Source: an uncultured Bacteroidales bacterium (GTDB lineage Bacteria > Bacteroidota > Bacteroidia > Bacteroidales > Bacteroidaceae). Taken from it: a stretch of DNA of 64,000 nt. The position numbers and the translations under genes are program-made. This document shows, one piece after another, positions 56,771-63,936 of this stretch (position 1 is its first letter; each line of letters opens with the position of its first letter). The stretch is taken from the NCBI GenBank assembly GCA_902801485.1, contig CADCIP010000012.1, positions 62,001-126,000 of the forward strand, read 5' to 3'. The notes beneath the pieces were generated by a model. The model did no database searches and was not told the origin of the DNA. It was given only the letters and a program-made list of their open reading frames with translations.

Positions 56771-57157
56771 ATGATAAAGAATAAGAAAGAAATCAGTACG
56801 CTAACGAAGGCCGAGATGGAGATTATGAACATCCTGTGGGATGAGGCCAAGCCCATGAGTACACATGCTATTATAGAAAGGTATCCTGAGCCCAAGCCAG
56901 CCTACTCCACCATTGCCACCTTCATGAAGATTCTTACCAAGAAGGACTTCGTCACCTTCCGTAAGGGAGAAGAGGGCGACAAGACGTTCTACTTCTACCC
57001 CCTTATCACCCGAGTGGAATATACCCGTAAGTTCATGAACCAGGTCAAGAGCACCTTCTTCGGAGGTTCCGTCAAGTCACTCATCTCCTTCTTCGCCAAG
57101 GAGGAGCAACTCTCGGATGAGGAGCTCCGCGAGATACTCGCGGTAATTAAAAGTTGA
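56771..57157 (+). CDS. BlaI/MecI-family repressor (cassette 1)
   Basis: 128 residues. Winged helix-turn-helix (LTKAEMEIMNILWDEAKPMSTHAIIER... AYSTIATFMKILTKKDFV) followed by a helical dimerisation region. BlaI-type repressors leave DNA when cleaved after a signal from a partner M56 membrane peptidase, which is the next gene but one tract away (268 bases). No beta-lactamase or PBP gene is nearby, so its targets may be itself and unrelated envelope genes. Confidence 0.93.
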   Translation: MIKNKKEISTLTKAEMEIMNILWDEAKPMSTHAIIERYPEPKPAYSTIATFMKILTKKDFVTFRKGEEGDKTFYFYPLITRVEYTRKFMNQVKSTFFGGSVKSLISFFAKEEQLSDEELREILAVIKS

Positions 57158-57425
57158 GAGTTGAGAGTGTAGAGTTGAGAGTCAGTTTAAAAAGTTGAAG
57201 GCTGCGATTGAGTGAGAGGAGAAACGAAAGTCGCTTTCAGGCTATCCCGAGCGGAAGCAGTCTCGACCGCAGGTCATAGTTGCAAGTAAACTGGTTAAAC
57301 TCTAAACTTACCACAAGCTCTAAACTCTAAACACTCAACTCTAAACTAAAAAAAGCTCTAAGCTATTAAACTTTAAACTCTGAACTAATTAAACTGACTT
57401 TAAACTATAAACTATAAACTTTATT
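57158..57425. repeat. Intergenic heptad tract of cassette 1 (between repressor and receptor genes)
   Basis: Left part (57153-57195): AGTTGAG, AGTTGAG, AGTGTAG, AGTTGAG units. Right part (57297-57425): CTCTAAA, CTTTAAA and CTATAAA units, largely the complement of the left. A ~100-base GC-richer insert (57200-57296) sits between and is absent from cassette 2. The arms could fold on each other; no coding potential seen. Confidence 0.75.
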
Positions 57426-58925
57426 ATGGAATTTATCATAAAATCAGCCGTCACACTGGCATTGCTATACAGCCTGTTCTATTTCTTCCTGAAGAAAGAG
57501 ACCTTTCATAAGTTCAACCGTGTGTGTCTGTTCTTCACCTTGGTGGCATCCCTGGTATTGCCCCTAGTACACATCTCAACGTCACACCCCACGGCTGTGA
57601 ACGAGGCGGTAATGGCAAGTACCGATTATATTACCACATTGCCAACCATCGTTGTAACGCCAGAGACCAAGGCTCCCCTGCTCACCTGGAACGATGTGCT
57701 GGCAGGCATTTATTGGACGGGCCTGTGCATCATGCTGCTTTATCTAGCTTTGCAGATTATACAGACGTACCTGCTGATAAAGGGCGGACTGCGGCATACC
57801 GATAAGTTTGGCAATACCGTCATCCTGAAGGATGATGTAAAGTCACCCTTCAGCATCTTCCATTATATAGTGATGAGTGTGGAGGATTACGAGAAGCACC
57901 GTCAGAACATACTTACCCACGAACAGGAACACATTCGTATGTATCACAGCTACGACCTGCTGCTCCTTGAGGTAGTAAAAGTGCTACAATGGTTCAATCC
58001 CTTTGTGTGGTTCCTGGAGAACGATCTGAAGACGCTACACGAATATCAGGCCGATGAGGCCGTCATTAATCAAGGCATCGATGCAAAACAATATCAACAA
58101 CTTCTCGTCGTGAAGGCCGTCGGCAATCGTCTGCAGCCATTTGCCAATAACCTCAGACGGGGCTCACTTAAAAAACGTATTATTATGATGTATCAGAAAA
58201 AATCAAACCGATGGATGATGCTGAAAGCCTTGTTCATCCTTCCTATGACTTGTTTTGCAATCTACGCGTTTGCAACTCCAGAAAGTAAAGTCGTAGAGAA
58301 ACTGAAGACAAAAGTTGCTGCCGTTGAGCAAACCTTCCAGGAGATTGCCGCTCCAGCAGAAGAGCAAACCGCAGAACAACCCGTTCCTGTAGTAGAGGAG
58401 CAGATTGCCGAACCTGCTGCCCCTGTGTTAGAGCAGAAAGAAGAACCCGTTGTGGCAGAAGAGGCAAAAGTTGAAGAACCCGTTGTAATTGAGCAAGAGG
58501 TAAGTGAAGAGGCTCCAAAGGATAGCATTTATGAGACGCCAGAGAAAAGAGCACAGTTCCAAGGTGGAGATGCAGCCTGTTATCAATTCATTGCCCAAAA
58601 CGTGAAATATCCTCAGATAGCCGTTGAACATGCTGTACAAGGCAGGGTTATGGTTTGCTTCGTGGTAAATAAAGACGGATCAATTTGTGATGTAACAATA
58701 TACAGCAACAACGCTAAGTCAAACGTAGAAGTACGAGACGTGGAAGGAGAAAAAGAGGAAGGAGCTGAATACATTACACTTTCAGAGCTCAACTCTGCCC
58801 GCAAAGCTTTGGAGGAAGAAGCCATTCGCGTAATAAAAGCGATGCCCAAATGGGACCCTGCAGAGGAAAAGGGCAAGAAAGTACGCTGTAGATACATGCT
58901 CCCCCTCAGTTTCCGCCTCAACTAA
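57426..58925 (+). CDS. M56-family (BlaR1/MecR1-like) membrane peptidase with C-terminal TonB-type domain (cassette 1)
   Basis: 499 residues. N-terminal membrane segments (~4-20, 35-52, 95-115), a cytoplasmic M56 peptidase with zinc motif HEQEH at 165-169 and downstream HEYQADEAV, another membrane segment (~265-285), then a 100-residue Pro/Glu/Val-rich periplasmic spacer, and a TonB C-terminal-type domain (~395-499, GRVMVCFVVNKDGSICDV). In BlaR1 the external domain is a penicillin sensor; here a TonB-like module replaces it, so the signal may be an envelope protein state. Paired with the upstream repressor. Confidence 0.88.
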   Translation: MEFIIKSAVTLALLYSLFYFFLKKETFHKFNRVCLFFTLVASLVLPLVHISTSHPTAVNEAVMASTDYITTLPTIVVTPETKAPLLTWNDVLAGIYWTGLCIMLLYLALQIIQTYLLIKGGLRHTDKFGNTVILKDDVKSPFSIFHYIVMSVEDYEKHRQNILTHEQEHIRMYHSYDLLLLEVVKVLQWFNPFVWFLENDLKTLHEYQADEAVINQGIDAKQYQQLLVVKAVGNRLQPFANNLRRGSLKKRIIMMYQKKSNRWMMLKALFILPMTCFAIYAFATPESKVVEKLKTKVAAVEQTFQEIAAPAEEQTAEQPVPVVEEQIAEPAAPVLEQKEEPVVAEEAKVEEPVVIEQEVSEEAPKDSIYETPEKRAQFQGGDAACYQFIAQNVKYPQIAVEHAVQGRVMVCFVVNKDGSICDVTIYSNNAKSNVEVRDVEGEKEEGAEYITLSELNSARKALEEEAIRVIKAMPKWDPAEEKGKKVRCRYMLPLSFRLN

Positions 58926-58990
58926 AATTCCTTTATTATAAAAGGAAGTTAAAGGGGAAGTTAAAGGGTTCATTTGATAACTCCAGAAAC

Positions 58991-59016
58991 TTATATTATA
59001 TATAATAAGGTATAGG
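58991..59016. repeat. AT-rich element, copy 2
   Basis: TTATATTATATATAATAAGG followed by TATAGG, 66 bases after the M56 gene stop and directly before the perfect inverted repeat at 59017. Confidence 0.6.
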
Positions 59017-59072
59017 AAAATAGGCTGTCCAAGAAATGAAAATTTGGCACAACAGATTGGACAGCCTATTTT
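59017..59072 (+). terminator. Perfect 16-bp inverted repeat between M56 and TraB/GumN genes
   Basis: AAAATAGGCTGTCCAA (59017-59032) pairs perfectly with TTGGACAGCCTATTTT (59057-59072) around a 24-base loop; T-rich bases follow. It can end the cassette 1 transcript, but lies only 18 bases before the next ATG, so it could also act on translation of that gene. Confidence 0.7.
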
Positions 59073-59090
59073 ATTTCAAACAACGATATT

Positions 59091-60140
59091 ATGAAAGCAT
59101 CCACCCTTCTATTTACTTTTGTCTGTTGTCTGACGCTTCTTTCCTGTCGCTCTCAATCTACAAAGAGCAGGAAAAAGGCAAACACCATCCTCTGGGAAAT
59201 TTCAGGCAAGGGACTCAAGCAGAAATCATACCTACTAGGAACCCATCACATAGTTAATTACCATTTTCTAGACTCCATACCTCAATTCCAGTCAATAATG
59301 GATAATGTTGATGCTGTTGCCACAGAGCATGATGGGGCAGTATTCGCAAGATCAGCTTTACAACCATTCTTTGATGCAAAAGAAAATAAAATTCCTTCAC
59401 ATGTTTTCATGCCTGAAGGGTTAAAGAGCGATTGTAGTATTTATGCCAGTGAGGAGGAGTTTCATTATGTGGATAGTTTTATCCGTGAACATAAGAAAGA
59501 AATAAATGCCGCAAACTTTAATCACGAAGAACTAAGGCCTATTTACACAATGATGATTTTGCAATCATATTACAGATTTATGGGTATGTTGGAGAGAACG
59601 TTTGATAGCAGTCTCCCTGTTAACTTTGTGCAAATGGACAAAGGAATAGAGGATGAGGCATTTAAACGGAAAAAGCGCCTTTTACACTTGGAAACTTTGG
59701 AGGAGAGGATTAATGAAAAGGAAGATTCATTGTATCTTGATACCTGCAACCTAACAAGGCAGAGTCACATGCTTTATCACACCTGCAAGAATCTGGCACT
59801 TCAGAAAGAGAATAAACGAAAAGCAGAAAAAACTGGCCAAACACACACAAACAAACAGATAGAGCTCTATAAGAACGGGGAATTAGATTCACTTTATAAG
59901 AATGTTGAAAGAATGACAAATCTGCCATCAGATATTTCAGATGATTATCAAAGGCAAGGACTCTATAACATGATTGCCGGAAGGAATAAAAAATGGATAC
60001 CGGTTATCAAATCCAATATTCAGGAATGTCCTTGCCTGATTGCCGTTGGTGCTGGACATTTGCCTGGAAAAGAGGGTTTAATAAATCTGCTCCGTAGGGA
60101 AGGATATAGAGTAAAGCCCATAGATATTTACGCAAAGTAA
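59091..60140 (+). CDS. TraB/GumN-family lipoprotein
   Basis: 349 residues. The lipoprotein signal ends at TLLSC (Cys19 or near). The TraB/GumN fold is recognised by LLGTHHIVN near the start, the acidic helix region with VDAVATEHDG, and the C-terminal ACLIAVGAGHLPGKEGLI. Family members are predicted metal-dependent hydrolases or regulators; the function in Bacteroidales is unknown. It sits alone between the two BlaI/M56 cassettes, with no clear promoter box of its own, and its codon use is more AT-rich than its neighbours. Confidence 0.85.
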   Translation: MKASTLLFTFVCCLTLLSCRSQSTKSRKKANTILWEISGKGLKQKSYLLGTHHIVNYHFLDSIPQFQSIMDNVDAVATEHDGAVFARSALQPFFDAKENKIPSHVFMPEGLKSDCSIYASEEEFHYVDSFIREHKKEINAANFNHEELRPIYTMMILQSYYRFMGMLERTFDSSLPVNFVQMDKGIEDEAFKRKKRLLHLETLEERINEKEDSLYLDTCNLTRQSHMLYHTCKNLALQKENKRKAEKTGQTHTNKQIELYKNGELDSLYKNVERMTNLPSDISDDYQRQGLYNMIAGRNKKWIPVIKSNIQECPCLIAVGAGHLPGKEGLINLLRREGYRVKPIDIYAK

Positions 60141-60222
60141 ATATTGAGAAAAAACGCAAACAGGGGGTAACAAAAAGAACGGACCTGAGAAACAAAACAT
60201 CCTAACACGTGCAATAAAACTA

Positions 60223-60302
60223 TTTTCATGCTTTGAAAATATATTTTCAAGGCTTGATAATTTATTTTCAAGGCTTGATTATATATTTTCAAGCCTTGAA
60301 AA
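60223..60302. repeat. Array of four 17-bp palindromes at exact 21-bp spacing
   Basis: Units begin at 60223, 60244, 60265 and 60286: TTTTCATGCTTTGAAAA, TTTTCAAGGCTTGATAA, TTTTCAAGGCTTGATTA, TTTTCAAGCCTTGAAAA. The centre TCAAG-S-CTTGA is symmetric in units 2-4. 21 bases is two turns of DNA, so all sites face the same side. Confidence 0.85.
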
Positions 60303-60480
60303 TAATTTTTAACATAGGAATGAATACTTTTTTCCTTAGCATAAAAACCTTTTCTTCACCGATCCCAGGACTTTTCCCTATAAAATCACCCTTCCAATTG
60401 TTAACTACTAATAAAGAAAACATTTAAACTAAATACAAATGTTAAATATTGGGCGTTTTCACACTTTTTTCTTGCTTTTA

Positions 60481-60512
60481 TTTGTTGGCCTTTCAGAACC
60501 CACGTATTTTTG
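60481..60512 (+). promoter_or_regulatory. Promoter of the second blaI cassette
   Basis: TTTG 60481-60484, 20-base spacer, TATTTTTG 60505-60512, 26 bases before the ATG at 60539. Confidence 0.65.
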
Positions 60513-60538
60513 TGACAGAAAACAACAGAAATAACAAT

Positions 60539-60916
60539 ATGGAGAAGACAAAGAAACCGCTAACCCGTGCTGAGATGGATGTAATGAACGTCTTGTGGGA
60601 TTCCCCTCTGGCTCTTACCATAAATGATATTGTGGAGCGCTATTCTAATCCCAAACCTGCCTATACCACAGTAGCAACCTTCCTGAAGATTCTGGATGCT
60701 AAGGGCTATGTGGAGCATAAGCGCAAAGAAGAAACAGGTAGAACGTTCTTCTACTCTCCTATGATGTCGCGCGAGAAATACATTACTCACGTGCTGAACG
60801 ACGTAAAAGATACACTCTTCGGAAGCTCAACCAAGCGCCTCTGCTCGTTCCTCATCCAAAACGATGAGCTATCAGAGGAAGATTTACGCGAGATACTCGC
60901 GTTAATTAAAAGTTGA
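60539..60916 (+). CDS. BlaI/MecI-family repressor (cassette 2)
   Basis: 125 residues, paralogue of the repressor at 56771: winged helix-turn-helix (LTRAEMDVMNVLWDSPLALTINDIVERY... YTTVATFLKILDAKGYVEHK) and a dimerisation tail ending LREILALIKS. Start at ATG 60539, following a good promoter; the frame opens earlier at 60449 but those residues do not belong to the family. The recognition helices of the two paralogues differ, so they may bind different operators. Confidence 0.93.
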   Translation: MEKTKKPLTRAEMDVMNVLWDSPLALTINDIVERYSNPKPAYTTVATFLKILDAKGYVEHKRKEETGRTFFYSPMMSREKYITHVLNDVKDTLFGSSTKRLCSFLIQNDELSEEDLREILALIKS

Positions 60917-61076
60917 GAGTTGAGAGTGTAGAGTTGAAAGACAGTTAAAAAAGTGAATAGTAGATAGGATAAACTTTTTAAACTCTGAACTTACCACTGA
61001 CTCTAAACTCTAAACACTAAACTCTAAACTAAATAAACTGGCTTTAAACTTTAAACTATAAACTTTAAACTTTACA
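60917..61076. repeat. Intergenic heptad tract of cassette 2
   Basis: 160 bases that align with the tract in cassette 1: the first ~30 bases are nearly identical, then the left AGTTGAG-type units and the right CTCTAAA/CTTTAAA units, but without the ~100-base insert. This shows the whole cassette, including this spacer, was duplicated. Confidence 0.75.
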
Positions 61077-62384
61077 ATGGAATACATTATAAAATCAGCC
61101 CTATTGCTGACGCTCCTGTACGGATGCTTTGCTTTGTTGCTAAGCCGAGAAACGTTTCATCGTTTCAACCGCATAGCATTACTTAGCGTGCTGATTGCCG
61201 CTCTGGTGCTGCCAGCTGTGAAGTTGAGCTTTCACAAGCCAGCATTCCTGAGTCCTATTGCACCAATAGAATATGTGATGCAACCAGAGGATAAGGCTGT
61301 AGAAGCAAAAACGAAAGCAGCAGGAACTCTGCAAACAGCCACCTTTAAGGAAGCAGGAAATCCCACGTTTAGTATCACCATAAAACAAGCCGTATGGATG
61401 CTCTACCTGATAGGAGTTTTGGTATCAATAGGTATCTTCTGCATTCAGCTGTTCCGTTTCTGGCAAGACATTAAGGGTGGGGTGCGAACCAAAGACGAAT
61501 GGGGCAATACCATTGTGATTCATGGCGGTAACTTTGCTCCCTATAGTTTCTTCCATTACATAATCATCAACGCAGCAGATTACGAGCAACTGCGTGAGCC
61601 TATATTGACACACGAACAGGCTCACATCCGCATGGGACACTCCTGGGATCTTATGCTGCTTCAACTGGTAACTGTCCTTCAGTGGTTCAATCCCTTTGTC
61701 TATCTCTTGGGACGCAATCTAAAGGCTGTTCACGAATACGAGGCAGACTGCGCTGTACTTAATTTTGGCATCGATGCAAAACAATATCAACTATTACTCG
61801 TGACAAAGGCTGTGGGTAATAGACTGCAGACTATTGGCAACAATCTGAGTCACCATTCACTTAAAAAACGTATTAAAATGATGTATCAGAAGAAATCAAA
61901 CCGATGGATGATGCTGAAAGCTTTGTTCATCATTCCAGTTGCATGCTTTGCACTTTACACATTTGCAAATCCAAAGGCGGACTCACCAATTCCGCAAGTT
62001 AAGAAAACAGCTGTTACGCAGCAGAAGAAAACTGTTGCGGCTCAGGCGAAGAAGGTAACATCCGATGACAAGATCTATGATATAGTAGATGTAAATGCAG
62101 GATTCCCTGGTGGCGATGAAGCTTGTATAAAGTGGTTAGAAGATAACCTTAAGTACCCTCAAGATGCTATTGGAAAAAGATTACAAGGAAGAGTTATTGT
62201 AGAATTAGTTATTAATAAGGATGGATCATTCGCTGAAGTTCGAGCTCTGCGCGGACCAGCCAAGGAACTATGTGATGAGGCTGTACGTGTAGTAAAAGAA
62301 ATGCCGAAATGGAATCCTGCTAAAGTTAAAGGTGAGGTAGTACGAAGTAGCTTTAGACTTCCTATTAATTTCCGCCTTCAATAA
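61077..62384 (+). CDS. M56-family membrane peptidase with C-terminal TonB-type domain (cassette 2)
   Basis: 435 residues, paralogue of the gene at 57426. Membrane segments near the N-terminus (~4-20, 35-52) and at ~103-120; zinc motif HEQAH at 179-183, downstream HEYEADCAV; a further membrane segment (~280-298); then a short Lys/Ala/Gln-rich spacer (~300-325) instead of the long Pro/Glu one; and a TonB C-terminal-type domain (~330-435, GRVIVELVINKDGSFAEV). The difference in spacer length may set how far each sensor reaches into the periplasm. Confidence 0.88.
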   Translation: MEYIIKSALLLTLLYGCFALLLSRETFHRFNRIALLSVLIAALVLPAVKLSFHKPAFLSPIAPIEYVMQPEDKAVEAKTKAAGTLQTATFKEAGNPTFSITIKQAVWMLYLIGVLVSIGIFCIQLFRFWQDIKGGVRTKDEWGNTIVIHGGNFAPYSFFHYIIINAADYEQLREPILTHEQAHIRMGHSWDLMLLQLVTVLQWFNPFVYLLGRNLKAVHEYEADCAVLNFGIDAKQYQLLLVTKAVGNRLQTIGNNLSHHSLKKRIKMMYQKKSNRWMMLKALFIIPVACFALYTFANPKADSPIPQVKKTAVTQQKKTVAAQAKKVTSDDKIYDIVDVNAGFPGGDEACIKWLEDNLKYPQDAIGKRLQGRVIVELVINKDGSFAEVRALRGPAKELCDEAVRVVKEMPKWNPAKVKGEVVRSSFRLPINFRLQ

Positions 62385-62388
62385 GATT

Positions 62389-62415
62389 ACCTTTATTATA
62401 TATAATAAGGTATAG
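62389..62415. repeat. AT-rich palindromic element, copy 3
   Basis: ACCTTTATTATATATAATAAGG then TATAG, only 4 bases after the M56 gene stop; nearly perfect palindrome here (CCTTTATTATA / TATAATAAGG). Confidence 0.6.
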
Positions 62416-62456
62416 AAAATCCCTGGTCTATATTATTAACCAAGAAACATATTAAT

Positions 62457-63386
62457 ATGAAAAAGAGTGTATTTGCATTTGCAACGTTGCTGACAATGGT
62501 AGCCTGTGTTAACAAAACGACAACCAATGTTGAGAACGAGGAAATTGACGAAGTGCCATTCGAAGTGGCCAAGAACTACTTCTTTAATAAGTTAAAAACT
62601 CCGGGTGCAAAAATCACAACCGAGGAGGAATTTAAAGGTAGCTTCGCCATGGCAACATTGTTGGGTAAAGAAGGCAAGCCTACAGCCATCGACTTTGACA
62701 AACAGTTTGTAGTGAACGTTATCTTGCGCGAATCGCAATGGCAAATGGAAATCAACCCCCTGAAGGTGGAGGCTAAGGGAGATACCCTCTTCTACAGCTA
62801 CGACATTAAAGTTAGTGACGAGAAACAATCTTCTTGGAGTCAGCCCATTTCCATCATCATCATCGACAAAGAATTCGAGAAGAAGGAAGTGGTACTGCTG
62901 AACGACCAGGACATCGACTATTACCAAGCTGTCCAACGGTATCTAGTGAACGAGATAGGTAAAGACTATACCCAAGCCGAGTATTGTGTGCCATTTTGGG
63001 ATAAGGTAGCTATCGATGACAGTGATCCCAAAGATATAAAGTTCTGGGGCAACTTCTGGGTGAGCAACTACAATCAGGTGGGCGATACGCTGAAGTGTAT
63101 CTCTGGCGGCAACCATCCAGGCCTGATGCACATCCGAAAGACGGATAAGGGATTCAAGGTAACAGCCTTCGACCAAGTGGCAGACGGCTCAGAGAACCTG
63201 TCAAGTGCCAAGAAGATTTTTGGCGACAAGTACGAAGCCTTCCAGAAACAAAGCAGCAGCGACGGTTGGCGCGAGCAAACCATCATCGACCAACTGGAAG
63301 ATTATGCAACGCGGCACAACCTGACTGCCACTATGTATCAGGACTTCGGCTGGCCAGCCAAAAGCTTCAAGATCCCCTTAGAATAA
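62457..63386 (+). CDS. Lipoprotein of unknown function downstream of cassette 2
   Basis: 309 residues. Signal with lipobox TMVAC (Cys17). The middle (~25-160) is beta-rich, with alternating acidic and hydrophobic stretches; no motif or fold is recognised. It starts 72 bases after the M56 gene, with the AT-rich palindrome between, so it may be the output gene of cassette 2 or simply the last gene of its transcript. No enzyme signature. Confidence 0.75.
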   Translation: MKKSVFAFATLLTMVACVNKTTTNVENEEIDEVPFEVAKNYFFNKLKTPGAKITTEEEFKGSFAMATLLGKEGKPTAIDFDKQFVVNVILRESQWQMEINPLKVEAKGDTLFYSYDIKVSDEKQSSWSQPISIIIIDKEFEKKEVVLLNDQDIDYYQAVQRYLVNEIGKDYTQAEYCVPFWDKVAIDDSDPKDIKFWGNFWVSNYNQVGDTLKCISGGNHPGLMHIRKTDKGFKVTAFDQVADGSENLSSAKKIFGDKYEAFQKQSSSDGWREQTIIDQLEDYATRHNLTATMYQDFGWPAKSFKIPLE

Positions 63387-63747
63387 CTCGCAGTATTGCA
63401 TGACGCCTTTGCATCGTTCCCCTTATCCGAACAACTTGTTCCTTTAAGGGGAACGACTCATTCAGATAATCCCTTTACCCCCTAAACCCCTATCTGAACA
63501 ACTCCTTAACCCTATCCGGATAAGTCATTAAAACCATCTCCTCAAATTTAATTGAGAGTTGAGAGTTTAAAGTTTAAAGTCAGTTCTCAAGTTTAGAGTA
63601 AAAATCAAGTTGAAAAATAAAAAAATTAACTTGATTTCTGACCAATAACAAGTTAAATAATTCCGCTTGGAACTATCCTTATTTGATATGTAAAAAAGAG
63701 GGGTGAACATTCCTTTCACTCCCCCTTTCTCATGTAAGTTAAGTTTG
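63387..63747. other. 361-base gap with inverted repeats and a heptad tract
   Basis: No gene. It has an 11-bp perfect inverted repeat (CGTTCCCCTTA 63415-63425 / TAAGGGGAACG 63445-63455) with a nested GAACAA-TTGTTC in its loop, related short repeats (TATCTGAACAACT) to 63510, a heptad stretch (63550-63600), a 10-bp hairpin AAATCAAGTT / AACTTGATTT (63603-63638) and the terminator 63692-63726. Confidence 0.7.
63692..63726 (-). terminator. Terminator of the small-protein gene
   Basis: Minus strand: AGGGG-(GAG)-TGAA pairs with TTCACCCCT around AAGGAATG, then CTTTTTTAC. A good Rho-independent signal on the minus strand. Confidence 0.75.
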
Positions 63748-63921
63748 TTATTCCCAATCGTTATCCCATACAATTTCTCTCGCTTCAGGGACAATACTGC
63801 CGTCATCATCAACTCCACCGTATCCGAGTCCTACATCAGAGCTTATATCACTATTGGCAAGAGGGCTTATGTTTTGTATTTCTACAATGCACATTCCTGG
63901 TGTATTATATTTCTTTTTCAT
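63748..63921 (-). CDS. Small acidic protein, 57 residues
   Basis: Starts MKKKYNTPGMCIVEIQNISP and ends in EAREIVWDNDWE. The basic start, a middle rich in Gly/Ser/Asp (DVGLGYGGVDDDG) and the acidic Trp-containing end match a type of tiny protein often found after secreted-protein genes in Prevotella-like genomes; the function is unknown. It lies 15 bases after the stop of the partly visible secreted-protein gene and is followed by a terminator, so it is probably expressed with it. Confidence 0.7.
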   Translation of the reverse strand: MKKKYNTPGMCIVEIQNISPLANSDISSDVGLGYGGVDDDGSIVPEAREIVWDNDWE

Positions 63922-63936
63922 ATCAGTCCTTTTTTG

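Larger units (their letters stand above)
60141..60538. other. 398-base gap with palindrome array before the second blaI cassette
   Basis: No reliable gene. It contains the four-palindrome array 60223-60302, the AAATGTTAAATA element 60437-60448 and the promoter 60481-60512. A 64-codon frame (60233-60427) reads YFQGLII-type repeats from the palindromes and is considered spurious. Confidence 0.7.

Noticed and set aside
59017-59072. Ends of an insertion sequence
   Set aside because: The inverted repeats are only 24 bases apart with no transposase and no target duplication.
60223-60302. Possible CRISPR array
   Set aside because: Units are 17 bp with 4-bp gaps; spacers are far too short and there are no cas genes.
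60233-60427. 64-codon frame with YFQGLII repeats
   Set aside because: The repeats follow from the 21-bp palindrome spacing (21 is a multiple of 3), and the rest has no protein-like composition or promoter.
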